From contig CAVVPS010000014.1 of the NCBI GenBank assembly GCA_963750195.1, positions 1 to 64,000 of the forward strand: a DNA stretch of 64,000 bases, written 5' to 3'. Positions 35,536 to 44,917 of this stretch are shown here, piece by piece; position 1 is the stretch's first letter; each line of letters starts with the position of its first letter. Under the pieces are notes generated by a model. It did no database searches. It was not told the origin of the DNA and saw only the letters and a program-made list of their open reading frames with translations. The stretch is from AP-15 sp963750195 (GTDB lineage: Bacteria; Pseudomonadota; Alphaproteobacteria; ATCC43930; CGMCC-115725). Made by a program: the position numbers and the translations under genes.

Positions 35536-37914
35536 TTAACTATTACAGTCTGCCTCGGGAGGCTTATTCAGGATCAGTCCCGAGATGACGCGACTTAGCT
35601 CGGCTGCTCTGAATGGCTTTGCAATGACCGGGAATTCATTCTCTGCCTGCTTGTCTAATCCGGCATAGCCGGTCGACAGCAACACGGGTAGCCCAGGTCG
35701 CATTATCTGTGCTTCCCTCGCCAATGCGAGACCCGTTAGTGGTCCGGGCATCACGAGATCGGTGAATAGCAGGTCGAGCGCCTCGGTCTGACGCAACAGT
35801 TTGAGGGCCTCTTGGCCATTGCTCGCCGTCAGGGTCTCGTAGCCTAGATTCCGAATGATTTCGACCGTAACCTCCCGAACCGCTTTGTTGTCCTCGACAA
35901 TGAGGATTGTACCGGACCCAAGTTCCTCTTCTCCCTGTGGTGGAAGAACGGAGGCAATTTGGGCTGCCGAGGCGGACGCCGGCAGATATAAAGTCACCCG
36001 GGTCCCTTTGCCAAGAGTGCTCTCGATATGTAGGCTGCCACCCGATTGTTTGGCGAAGCCATAAACCATAGAAAGGCCGAGACCTGAGCCCTTGCCGATT
36101 TCCTTCGTCGTAAAGAATGGTTCGAACGCTCGGGAGATAACCTCCTGCGGCATTCCCGAACCCGTGTCCTCGACCGAGATAGCTACGTACTCCCCATTCG
36201 CCAGATCGGCCTCGCTCGGAATCTGGATGGGCTCAGCGTAGAAGGTGCTTAGCCGCAGACGACCCCCGCTGGGCATGGCATCGCGGGCATTCATCACAAG
36301 GTTCATTATCGCGGCTTCGAATTGCGCCGGATCGACCTCACAGCCCGGTAGACCGGACGCTGCCTCGATTGTGATGTCAATCGTTTCGCCCACGGCGCGC
36401 CGAACCAGTACTTCTATCTCGCGGAGGAGATCGTTGAGGTTCGCAAATATTGGGCGCAGTGCTTGGCGGCGAGCGAACGCTAATAGCTGCTGGGTTAGCT
36501 GCGCGCCGCGATCAGTCGCGCGAAGCGCTGCCTCTGCCAGAGTGGTCACACGCGCGCTTTTCCCGTCACGCACGATCAAATCGAGACAGCCCATCGCCGC
36601 GGTCAATAGGTTATTGAAATCATGGGCCACCCCGCCCGTTAATTGCGCGACTGTTTCCATTTTCGACAAATGCTCGAGGCGACGACGCTCGGTTATCTCT
36701 CGCAGAATACATATTGCTCCAATAATTGAGCCGTCATTGTTGCGCAGCGGGGTGAAATCTGCATCGTAAACGATTTCGACCCCTCGGTTCTTGGAGAAGA
36801 ACCGATAGTCGCGCATCTCGGCGCGCCGCCCTGCGAGGGCTTCCCGCCAGGCATGTCCAACAGGATGGTCGGCAAATCCGGGAAACGCTTCGAACACCGT
36901 TCTTCCGAGCACTTCTCCCCGAGGCCGGCCGTTGATCCGCTCCATCGCGGCGTTCCAAATCAGGTGCTGAAATTCGTTATCGACGACGATGATGCCTTCC
37001 GACGTGTTCTCGATGATCATCTCGAAGAGTAGTCGCTCCTGGCGCACCTGCTCCTCTGCGGCGTTTTGCTCGGTGATGTCGCGCGCGGTGGCCATGATGT
37101 GATAGTCGCCGCCGAGTTGCTCGGGAACGCGCACGAACAGCACATCAATGGCACGGGTCGTGCCGGACATCGTACGGCATGCTTGGTATCGCTGGTTGTC
37201 GCCCGTCCGGATGCATTCTCGCATCAGGCTCAATGGAAGCTGGGCTTGCTCCCGTCCGAGAACTTCTTCGACCGTCCGGCCGACGACCTCGTCATAGGCG
37301 AGGCCGTAGGCTTGCTCTGTCGCACGGTTGAGATCGGCGTAGATGAAGCGGCCGTCCGGCGTGGCGCGAAACAGTGTCAGCCAATCTGGGGAATTGTCGA
37401 AAATCGCCTGAATCTGTGCCCGGCTCGCGCCCAGCTGGCGATGTCGCCGCTCGGCCACGCGCTGGAGCCGCTGGTTGGCCTCGCGGAGCCGCCCTTCGCT
37501 CGCAGTCAGCGCAGCCGCGCTTGCCTCCTCCACCTTCCGTCGTCGGGTACTGTCGATCGTAATGCCGTGCGACCGAGCGGGAATACCGTCCGCTCCCGCT
37601 TCGGTACGGCCGAGGAACACGATCCAGCGCGGTTCTTCGTCAGGCCCTGCCAGTCTGGCTTCTACCCGGACTGGCCCGGGGCGTCGGGCAAATTCTGCGA
37701 ACGCTGCCGCGACGGTCTCTCTATCTGACGGGTGAATAGCGGACAAAAGGCAACTGAAGAGATCGTCGCCGTTGTCTGTCGCGATGCGCAGGTTGCGGAA
37801 CATCTGCTCCGACCCGTGCATCTTGCCCGTCTTCAAGTCCCAATGCCAAACGCCGATTTCTCCGGCGTTTAAGGCTGCGAAGGTGTCGAACGAGGGTGCG
37901 TCGGTCGTATTCAC
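35536..37914 (-). CDS. Multi-PAS hybrid sensor histidine kinase
   Basis: 792 aa, soluble (no transmembrane segment). Three PAS/PAC modules at about 15-135 (IGVWHWDLKTGKMHGSEQMF), 165-290 (IFDNSPDWLTLFRATPDGRFIYADLN) and 295-415 (IIENTSEGIIVVDNEFQHLIWNAAMERI). HisKA with TGGVAHDFNNLL (phospho-His about 432), HATPase boxes NLVMNARDAMP, VEDTGSGMP and GKGSGLGLSMVYGF. A C-terminal receiver (ILIVEDNKAVREV, DLLFTDLVMPG Asp, LSTGYAG) follows. It likely senses a cytoplasmic redox or ligand signal and passes phosphate to an unlinked phosphotransfer protein. Intact. Confidence 0.92.
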   Translation of the reverse strand: MNTTDAPSFDTFAALNAGEIGVWHWDLKTGKMHGSEQMFRNLRIATDNGDDLFSCLLSAIHPSDRETVAAAFAEFARRPGPVRVEARLAGPDEEPRWIVFLGRTEAGADGIPARSHGITIDSTRRRKVEEASAAALTASEGRLREANQRLQRVAERRHRQLGASRAQIQAIFDNSPDWLTLFRATPDGRFIYADLNRATEQAYGLAYDEVVGRTVEEVLGREQAQLPLSLMRECIRTGDNQRYQACRTMSGTTRAIDVLFVRVPEQLGGDYHIMATARDITEQNAAEEQVRQERLLFEMIIENTSEGIIVVDNEFQHLIWNAAMERINGRPRGEVLGRTVFEAFPGFADHPVGHAWREALAGRRAEMRDYRFFSKNRGVEIVYDADFTPLRNNDGSIIGAICILREITERRRLEHLSKMETVAQLTGGVAHDFNNLLTAAMGCLDLIVRDGKSARVTTLAEAALRATDRGAQLTQQLLAFARRQALRPIFANLNDLLREIEVLVRRAVGETIDITIEAASGLPGCEVDPAQFEAAIMNLVMNARDAMPSGGRLRLSTFYAEPIQIPSEADLANGEYVAISVEDTGSGMPQEVISRAFEPFFTTKEIGKGSGLGLSMVYGFAKQSGGSLHIESTLGKGTRVTLYLPASASAAQIASVLPPQGEEELGSGTILIVEDNKAVREVTVEIIRNLGYETLTASNGQEALKLLRQTEALDLLFTDLVMPGPLTGLALAREAQIMRPGLPVLLSTGYAGLDKQAENEFPVIAKPFRAAELSRVISGLILNKPPEADCNS

Positions 37915-38078
37915 GGCCCCTACCGCCAGGCAAATGTCCCGGGCCTTTCAAACATAATACCGCCGCGCGCCATTCCCTCGCAAATATCGGGACCACTGTC
38001 GCTCACAACATATTTGGGTAACCGGCGTCTGAAGACGCGGTTGTCCGTAAGTGGCTGATAAGAACTTCGTCACTAGCG

Positions 38079-38110
38079 CGTAGGGTGGGTTTGAGCGGAA
38101 GCGTAACCCC
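38079..38110 (+). repeat. Intergenic TAGGGTGGGTTTGAGCG repeat
   Basis: GCGTAGGGTGGGTTTGAGCGGAAGCGTAACCCC is a form of the YAGGGTGGGTTgAGCGaAGCGaAACCCACC element common between alphaproteobacterial genes (from memory). It lies in the 436-bp gene-free stretch 37915-38350, in which I see no other gene. Confidence 0.6.
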
Positions 38111-38260
38111 GCTAACATCGGGGTCCAAAGAGAGCGCAATCCTGTCATGCGCGTCCGAGCGGAGCAAACCTCACCCTCGGTGGGAGACTACCCCACACCC
38201 GATCATTGCCAGCGCCACTCTTAGAGCACGGCTCGCGACACGATCGACCTAGAGAAGCTT

Positions 38261-38294
38261 GGTGGGTTTCGCGGGTCGCTCAACCCACCCTACG
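38261..38294 (-). repeat. Inverted second copy of the GGTGGGTT repeat
   Basis: GGTGGGTTTCGCGGGTCGCTCAACCCACCCTACG by position is the reverse-complement form of the copy at 38079-38110. GGTGGGTT / AACCCACC can also fold on itself (8-bp stem). It sits just after the end of the DUF4157 gene on the opposite strand and might serve as its terminator. Confidence 0.6.
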
Positions 38295-38350
38295 GAGCCG
38301 AGGCGGTCGTGCAAGGCATCGGCGTGGCCCAGGTGTCCGGCGTCCTTTGC

Positions 38351-39656
38351 CTACAATAGAGCATTGAGGCGTTTGAACATCTCCGTTTTCGCTCCGGCTT
38401 TCAAATCAGCCCATTGTTTGGTCGAAATGCCCAATTTATTGGCAAGCCCGACTATGTTATATTTGAAATTGAAGCTAGCGAGAATATCGAATCCCAGAGC
38501 CTTTAACAACTTCTTGTTTACCTCCTCTTTTTGACGGACATACGCATCGTTGAAATTAATCAATCCCTCATCGTGCAAAATGATATCGGTGAAATACGCG
38601 GTTACGCCCTCGGTCAATATGTTCACCAAGTGTGATGAAACATTGTTGATCAGAGGTAGATCCGTATATAGCTGCTGCTGAGCCAGGCTGTGCACCGCTT
38701 CGTGCAACGCTGTCCCGAATACCGCACTTGGCCGGACATGTATGGTTTTGGTATTTACATAGTCATAAAAGCCCATGGTATAAGATTCAGGCTCTGAACC
38801 GAACGCCGCCTTGTGTGCATTAGAAAACTCACCATCGGTCACATCTTGTTTGAATTTGCCGCTAGCCGCGATGCTGAAACCCTTTTTGATCTTGTCACCG
38901 ATATAGGGCGCTAGTGTTTGATTTCTTTGCAAAACTGCATCTATGAGTTGAGAAGTCCCATTAAACACCGGATCAGCCGTATCAACCTTCGAACTCTTGT
39001 AGCGTCTTTGGTTTAGCAGGTTGCTGTGCAGGAGTTTCTTTTGGTTTATCTGCCGGCTGGCGCTGGATTAGCGGAGTGCCCGGTGTGACAATACTACGCT
39101 GCTGAATGACGTGAGAGAGCTCGTGAGCAAGCAGGTGCTTGCCTTCAGCTGTGCCTGGCCGATATTCACCTGCGGCGAAGCTGATCGTGTTCCCTGTGGT
39201 ATACGCGCGCGCATGGAGGGCTAGTGCGGACCGATTTGCCTCTTGATCCGAATAGATTTTGACGTCTGCAAAATCATGGTGAAACCGGGATTCGAAAAAT
39301 CGCCGATCCTCGGGTTGGAGGGCGTTTTCACCGCGCGACGGATAATCCGCCGAGGCAGCGATCGGGTCCTTGGTATCCGAACCGACTTGGCGATTCGATC
39401 GATCAATTGGTCGATCCCCGAACATCACGTGATCCGCAAGCGTATCGGCCTGTTGTTCATATTGGTCGCCCGGCTCGCTGATCGCCACGGGCGATTGTTC
39501 TGCCTGTGCGGGAGGTGGATGCACGGGAATCCGGCCGAAATCGTAATTGAGATGAGTCGCTGCGGTCCGGGACACGTTGGGCCGTGCGGCGCCGGCGGAT
39601 ACAGGCTTTGGAGATGAGCTCAGTTTGGGTGCAAAGGATCGCATGCCGACCTTCAA
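38351..39656 (-). pseudogene. Second eCIS-core (DUF4157) protein with a metallopeptidase-like C-terminal domain, one frameshift
   Basis: Starts ATG 39654-39656 (MKVGMRSFAPKLSSSPKP). The DUF4157 core has DQYEQQADTLADHVM, RFFESRFHHDFADVKIYSD, ALALHARAYTTGNTISFAAGEYRPGTAEGKHLLAHELSHVIQQ (HExxH). After TLQEFEG the frame stops; one base over, VDTADPVFNGTSQLIDAVLQ continues to 38351, so one protein of about 434 aa is inferred. The C-terminal domain has FGTALHEAVHSLAQQQL, a second HExxH, which suggests a protease-like effector. The C-terminal half is clearly AT-richer than its neighbours. No partner gene or injection-system gene is adjacent. Confidence 0.75.
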
Positions 39657-39938
39657 TTTGTTGACGCCCCGGCCGTCCGCCTATGCTTGGCACAAGAGCC
39701 GGCCAATCCCGCCTTGCCTCGGGCCAATTTTCGGTGATCGCCTTAATGATCACGCGGCGGCGGCGAAGCCGTAGCCGCGTCACCACCATCGCAACAATAA
39801 CATCCCAAAAGCCTTCGCCAACTTTGCTATCGCCTCCGTCAAATCCGTCACAGTGGTCCGGAGAACGGGATGGTGCGCCACCTCCGGACCACGGTCCCGC
39901 CGGATTGGATGAATGTCGGTGTCCGGTCACGCGGATCG

Positions 39939-40877
39939 TCAATGCGGGATATGCCGGTGCACACCGACGTCGTCGCCCCAAAAGACATTCCCCGACCCTG
40001 CCACGGAGACACCGAGAGCGTCGCCGGCGATCGTGTAGAGCGAATCCTCTCCCGAGGGGACGTCGAAGTGCAGCCGGCATGACTGCGAGTTGCACTGGGT
40101 CCACGCTTGGGCATAGACGCCCCCACGCGTGCTCGTCGCGATCGAGGTGGGGATGAAGCCGGGGATCGTCGAGATCGTCTCCAGCGATGATCCATTGTCC
40201 ACTACAACCCGGATGGCGCCGTTCTCCTCGCCCCAATAGATGAAGGTGAGGACGGCGTGCAGCGCGGTGACCCGGTCTGATGCGGTGACGATCGTCCGGT
40301 CCGATGGCGGGGTCGCAGCCCCGTTAACCGGCACATAGCGAATGGCGGCCACAGAGGCGTAGATGATATTCCCGTTCTGCAAGGCGATGCCCGCGGTCGG
40401 CGTATTCGGGCTCGCCGGGTCGAGCACCGTAACGGGGCCGCCAGCGATCGGCATCTTCCGCACCGATTGCACATCCTGCCAATAGAGATTCACGCCGTCG
40501 GTCACGAGGTTGCGATGGCTGTTCTCCACATCGATATCGGTGACCGTGGCGAGGATAGTCGCCGCTCCCCCAGTCAACGGGACGCGCCTGATGGAGACAT
40601 TGCCGCCACCGTCGTCCGAGAAGAAGTACCCCCAGAACGCGCCTCCGACATTTGCAAAGACGATGTCGCCAAAGCGCACGCCCGGCTCTGAATAGAGCAG
40701 GATTTCCTGACCGGGCACGGCGGTCTGGGCGGCTCTCCACACGCTGGCCGTGGCGTCGTCGTGATAGGTGAAGTAAAGGTTGCCGGTCGACAAGATCAAG
40801 CCGTCCGGCCTGCGATAGGAAACCAGTTGGCCCGTCGAAGGGTGTATCGGGGTTGGGGGGTGTTTGATCCGCCTCAT
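39939..40877 (-). CDS. Beta-propeller-like protein of unknown function
   Basis: 312 aa from ATG 40875-40877 (MRRIKHPPTPIHPSTG). Repeated short blades each hold a Trp/Tyr strand followed by a turn: SVWRAAQTAVPG, VGGAFWGYFFSDDGGGNVSIRRVPLTGG, VTDGVNLYWQDVQSVRKMPIAGGPVTVLD, GNIIYASVAAIRYVPVNG, FIYWGEENGAIRVV, GSGNVFWGDDVGV. This resembles the DUF5050/TolB-like propeller group. No clear signal peptide. Function unknown. The 280 bp between it and the DUF4157 gene (39657-39938) shows no gene. Confidence 0.55.
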   Translation of the reverse strand: MRRIKHPPTPIHPSTGQLVSYRRPDGLILSTGNLYFTYHDDATASVWRAAQTAVPGQEILLYSEPGVRFGDIVFANVGGAFWGYFFSDDGGGNVSIRRVPLTGGAATILATVTDIDVENSHRNLVTDGVNLYWQDVQSVRKMPIAGGPVTVLDPASPNTPTAGIALQNGNIIYASVAAIRYVPVNGAATPPSDRTIVTASDRVTALHAVLTFIYWGEENGAIRVVVDNGSSLETISTIPGFIPTSIATSTRGGVYAQAWTQCNSQSCRLHFDVPSGEDSLYTIAGDALGVSVAGSGNVFWGDDVGVHRHIPH

Positions 40878-41195
40878 CGCATTCCTCGCTCGATGACTTT
40901 TCGCAGATAGACCGCTTATCGACTTACTTCGATAAAATGGCCCAACGAATATCTCGAAATGTGTGACGTAGTTCACACCTGGAAGAAGTTTATCCCGGGT
41001 TTTGCAATGTGATCACTTTTGCCGAGTAATCTCGGCTCGTTTTGCGACGGGCCGCCCAGGCTTCCGATTGTGGGCCGTGTGCGGCCATGGCTGGCGGGTG
41101 GCATTCGCTGTTGACGCGTTGCGCCGGGCGGGCGGGAAAACATAAGATGTCGTCACCCTCGCGTCGCGAGCGGGGGGTTATGAGAGGCCGAGGCT

Positions 41196-42943
41196 ATGCT
41201 GTCGAGAGCGAATACGGCGTTGTCGCAGATCCACATGCAGATCATGTGGAGCCGGCTCATCGCGGTGGTCGAGGAGCAGGCGCAGACCCTGGTGCGCACC
41301 GCGTTTTCGACGACGGTGCGCGAGGCGGGAGACCTGTCGGCCGGGGTATTCGACCGCGACGGCAACATGCTGGCGCAGGCGGTGACCGGCACGCCGGGCC
41401 ACGTCAACTCGATGGCGGCGGCGGTCAAGCATTTCCTCGACGCCTTTCCGCTGAAGACGATGCGGCCGGGCGACCACTACATCACCAACGACCCGTGGCT
41501 GACCTGCGGCCACCTGCACGATCTGACCGTGGTCAGCCCGACTTTTCTGAACGGCGAGGCGGTCGGCCTGTTCGCCAGCACCGTCCATGTCGTCGATATC
41601 GGCGGGCTCGGCATGGGGCCGGACGGGCGCCAGGTGTTCGAGGAAGGGCTGTCGATCCCGCTGATGGCGTTGGCGCGCGAAGGCCATATGAACGAGGATC
41701 TGCTGCGGGTGATCCGGGCCAATGTGCGCGAGCCGTTGCAGGTCGAGGGCGATGTCTACGCGCTCGCGGCGTGCAACGACGAGGGTAGCCGGCGGCTCGT
41801 CGAGATGATGGAGGAGTTCGGCATCGCCAATCTCGACCGGCTCGGCGAACACATCATCGAGACCTCGCGCGAGGCGACAATCGAGGCGATCGGCAAGCTG
41901 AAGCCCGGCCATTTCAAGAACAGCACTGACGATGGACGGCTATGACCGGCCGCTGACCCTGGCCGCCGAGATGACGATCGGCGACGGCGGCATCCATGTC
42001 GATTTTGCCGGGACCTCGCCGGCCAGCGCCTTTGGCATCAACGTCGTGCTGAACTACACGCTCGCCTACACCGCGTTCGGGGTCAAATGCCTGGTGGCGC
42101 CCGAAGTGCCGAACAACGCCGGGTCGCTGGCGCCGATCACGGTCAGCGCGCCCGAGGGGTGCCTGCTCAACGCCAAGCGGCCGCGCGCGGTCGCCGCCCG
42201 GCACACGGTCGGCCACATGCTGCCCGATCTGGTGTTCGGCTGCCTGCATCAGGTGATCGACGGCGGGGTGCCGGCCGAGGGCGCCTCGTCACTGTGGATC
42301 CCGCAGATCTATGGCGGCGCCGATGTGCTCGACGAGCTGGGGGCGGAGGAGGGGAGGGCGCCGCCCGAGATCAGGCCGTTCAGCACCGCGATCTTTCATT
42401 GCGGCGGAGCCGGCGCGCGGCCGGGCAAGGACGGGCTCGACGTGACCGCGTTCCCGTCCGGGGTGCGCACGATCCCGGTCGAGGCGACCGAAGCGGTGGC
42501 GCCGGTGCTGTTCCGGCGGCGCGAGTTTCGCGAGGGCTCGGGCGGGGCCGGGCAATTCCGCGGCGGGCTCGGCCAGATCATCGAATTGGGCGGCGCCGAC
42601 GGCACGCCGATCGCGATGCTGTGCAATTTCGAGCGCATCGGCAATCCGGCGCGCGGCCGCGACGGCGGCGGGAAAGGCGCGTCCGGGCCGGGTCACCCTG
42701 GTTTCCGGCAAGCCGATCGGCCCCAAAGGTCGGCAGAGCGTGCCCGGCGGCGATTTCATCCGCCTCGAACTGCCGGGCGGCGGCGGGTTCGGCGACCCGG
42801 CCGGGCGCGATCCGGAGCAGGTCGCGGTCGACGTCGCCGACGGGCTGATCTCGCGCGAGACGGCGCGCGACGACTACCGCGTCGCCCTCGCCGCCGACGG
42901 GACGCTCGACCGTGCGGCTACGGCGGAGCTGCGCGCGGGCTGA
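41196..42943 (+). pseudogene. Hydantoinase B/oxoprolinase family protein (HyuB-type subunit), frameshifted
   Basis: Pieces in three frames make about 582 codons from ATG 41196 (MLSRANTALSQIHMQIMWSRL) to 42943. Seen: EEQAQTLVRTAFSTTVREAGDLSAGVFD, GTPGHVNSM, GDHYITNDPWLTCGHLHDLTV, then GDGGIHVDFAGTSPAS, GCLLNAKRPRAVAARHTVGHMLPDLVFGCLHQ, GGAGQFRGGLGQIIEL and LPGGGGFGDPAGRDPEQV. These are consecutive HyuB signatures. Shifts lie near 41935 and between 42665 and 42720. It is the partner of HyuA at 30832; normally the two genes adjoin, but here 8 kb separates them. Confidence 0.85.
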
Positions 42944-42993
42944 CGCCGGCGCTGTCATTGCCGATGGCGACGGCGATACGCCCGGCCGCCCCA

Positions 42994-43749
42994 CTACCAA
43001 TGGCCATAGCGGCAGACATACCAGGCCAAGCCGATCAGCTCGTGCAGCGCGTAATAGCTGTCGAGCAGCGCGGGGATTTGCGGCAGAAAACTCGCCACCG
43101 ATAGCTTCAGTCTCCGGCCCCCGGGGGTCGGCGCGGCGACCACCGGGTAGCCGACCGCGCGGAACGACCACAATGCCCGCGCCATATGCCAGCGATTGGT
43201 CACCACCAGAGCCGCCGGCACGCCGGCCCGGCGCAGTATTTCGGCTGAATAGAGCGCGTTCTGGTAGGTCGTCGTCGAGCGATCTTCGCGCCAACGCACC
43301 GGCAGCCGAAAATCAGCTTCGAGCGCGTCAGCCATCATGTCGGCCAGCGACTGGTCAGTATCGTCGAGCCGGCCGCCGCTGACCAGGATCGGCAGCCCCG
43401 TGCGGCGCTGTTGTCTCGCTGCTTCGGCCAGCCGCACTAAGGTGAGTTGTCCGACCATGTCTTTTCCGCCGGGAACAGCGCTGTGTCGGTAGTCGCCGGA
43501 GAGGACCACGATCGCCGCCGGGGGCGCCGGCGCCGGGATGGTGGGGATGACATCGGCCAGCGCCTCGGCAGAGCGGATCAGACCGATCGCCGCGAGCGGG
43601 GTCGAGGCGATGTAAAGACAGGCCATCGCTGCCGTCGCCAGCACGAGGCCGGTCCGCCGCCATCGCCAAGCGAGAATGACCCCGACCATCGCCAGCAGCA
43701 CGAAGAGGTTCGGCGGGACCAGCGATGAGTAGGAGATCCACTGCAGCAT
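42994..43749 (-). CDS. YdcF/DUF218 family membrane protein
   Basis: 251 aa. Two N-terminal transmembrane helices (NLFVLLAMVGVILAWRW and TGLVLATAAMACLYIAST) precede a DUF218 domain: AAIVVLSGDYRHS, LTLVRLAEAARQQRRTGLPILVSGG, REDRSTTTYQNALYSAEILRRAG, VTNRWHMARALWSFRAVG. The family includes ElyC/SanA/YdcF proteins linked to envelope polysaccharide metabolism. It is at the start of a polysaccharide cluster, which fits. Its ATG lies 34 bp beyond the stop of the next minus-strand gene. Intact. Confidence 0.85.
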   Translation of the reverse strand: MLQWISYSSLVPPNLFVLLAMVGVILAWRWRRTGLVLATAAMACLYIASTPLAAIGLIRSAEALADVIPTIPAPAPPAAIVVLSGDYRHSAVPGGKDMVGQLTLVRLAEAARQQRRTGLPILVSGGRLDDTDQSLADMMADALEADFRLPVRWREDRSTTTYQNALYSAEILRRAGVPAALVVTNRWHMARALWSFRAVGYPVVAAPTPGGRRLKLSVASFLPQIPALLDSYYALHELIGLAWYVCRYGHW

Positions 43750-43782
43750 GCTGGATGCGGTGACAGATCGCCCGAGCTCGGG

Positions 43783-44859
43783 TCAGCCGAACGGGGCGAC
43801 GCGCTCGCCGCGCAGGCGGTGATAGATTTTCGCCGCTTCGCGCTTGAGCCCGAGCCCGAGGCCGCGTCGCGTGCGCGGGTTGGCCGCGGTGATTCCCCAG
43901 CGTTCGCGTCGCCGCGGCAGCCACAATTTCTTATAGGGGTCGTCGCCGCGCCCGAAATTGATCTCGTAGGGGCGGTCCTCCGCGAGGACACGCTCGATCA
44001 TCTCCATGGTCAGCAATGTGCCGAGCGAAAAATCATCGAAGCGCTTGTCGTGAGCGAGCTTATAGATGACGGCGCGGCCGTTCCATACGATCCAGAGCTG
44101 CGCCGCGGCGAGGATGCCGTCGAGGGAAGAGATCGCGAGACGCAGCGCTCCCTCCGCGGCGGCCAGCCGGATCAGCGCCGGAATAAAGTCGGGGTACATC
44201 TCGGCCGGCTTCCAACTTTGCGCGTAGATCGCCGCGTAATCGGCGATCGCCGGCTCGATGCCGGCGGACTTGGCATAAAACACGGTTTTAAGCCTGCCGC
44301 CCGCGGCCAGCCGGCGGTGCTTGCGGCGCCAGGTGTTGCGCAATTCCGAGGGACGCTGTGCGACGTAATCGGCAAAGCTCATCCCCGCGGTTTCCTCGTA
44401 CCAGTTCCCGGAGTGAAAGACACATTCGACGAACAACCCGGCGCTTCGCAGAGCGGCAATTGCGGCGCCGAAGGACGGCGAGCGCGGATCGAGCTCCTCC
44501 AAGGCGATAGCGTCCCAACGCGGAAATTCATCGAGGATCGCGCTGATGATCGCGCCGATTCCAGCGGCGAAATCGGCCTCCGGCGCGGCGAGAATGCCGT
44601 GCTCGACGCTATAGGCGTTGGTCAGACTGGCGAGACGCCGCCGCCCTTCGCCGTCCACGACCTGAAGCACGAGCGCCGAGGCCGAGCCCGACCGCTCGTC
44701 ACTGTAGAGCCGGGTTTCGGTCGCCGGCGGTACGCCGTGGCATGCCATCAGATCGTACCAGCCCGGCAGCGCGAAGAAAGAATCGCGCGCGGCGGCGTCG
44801 AACAGGGCAGCCAGCCCGCTCGGCAGTCGCCGAAAGTCGGGGTTGCGGTAAACTGGCAT
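43783..44859 (-). CDS. CelD/FemAB-like GNAT-fold protein
   Basis: 358 aa from ATG 44857-44859 (MPVYRNPDFRRLP). The core acetyltransferase segment (BcsL/CelD type) is visible: LRNTWRRKHRRLAAGG, KPAEMYPDFIPALIRLAAAEGALRLAISSLDG, AAAQLWIVWNGRAVIYKLAHDKRFDDFSLGTLLTMEMIERV and EINFGRGDDPYKKLW. Such proteins accompany exopolysaccharide and exosortase loci and probably transfer acyl or aminoacyl groups. A second member of the group is at 47416. Divergent from the GT4 gene (58 bp between starts). Intact. Confidence 0.8.
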   Translation of the reverse strand: MPVYRNPDFRRLPSGLAALFDAAARDSFFALPGWYDLMACHGVPPATETRLYSDERSGSASALVLQVVDGEGRRRLASLTNAYSVEHGILAAPEADFAAGIGAIISAILDEFPRWDAIALEELDPRSPSFGAAIAALRSAGLFVECVFHSGNWYEETAGMSFADYVAQRPSELRNTWRRKHRRLAAGGRLKTVFYAKSAGIEPAIADYAAIYAQSWKPAEMYPDFIPALIRLAAAEGALRLAISSLDGILAAAQLWIVWNGRAVIYKLAHDKRFDDFSLGTLLTMEMIERVLAEDRPYEINFGRGDDPYKKLWLPRRRERWGITAANPRTRRGLGLGLKREAAKIYHRLRGERVAPFG

Positions 44860-44917
44860 CAGCCGAGCGGTATCACGCGACGCCGGCCCCGCAGCCGCAT
44901 TTGGTGTGGTTCCGCAG

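Noticed and set aside
39457..40236. 259-aa minus-strand open frame
   Set aside because: Overlaps the DUF4157 and propeller genes in another frame and shows no motif.
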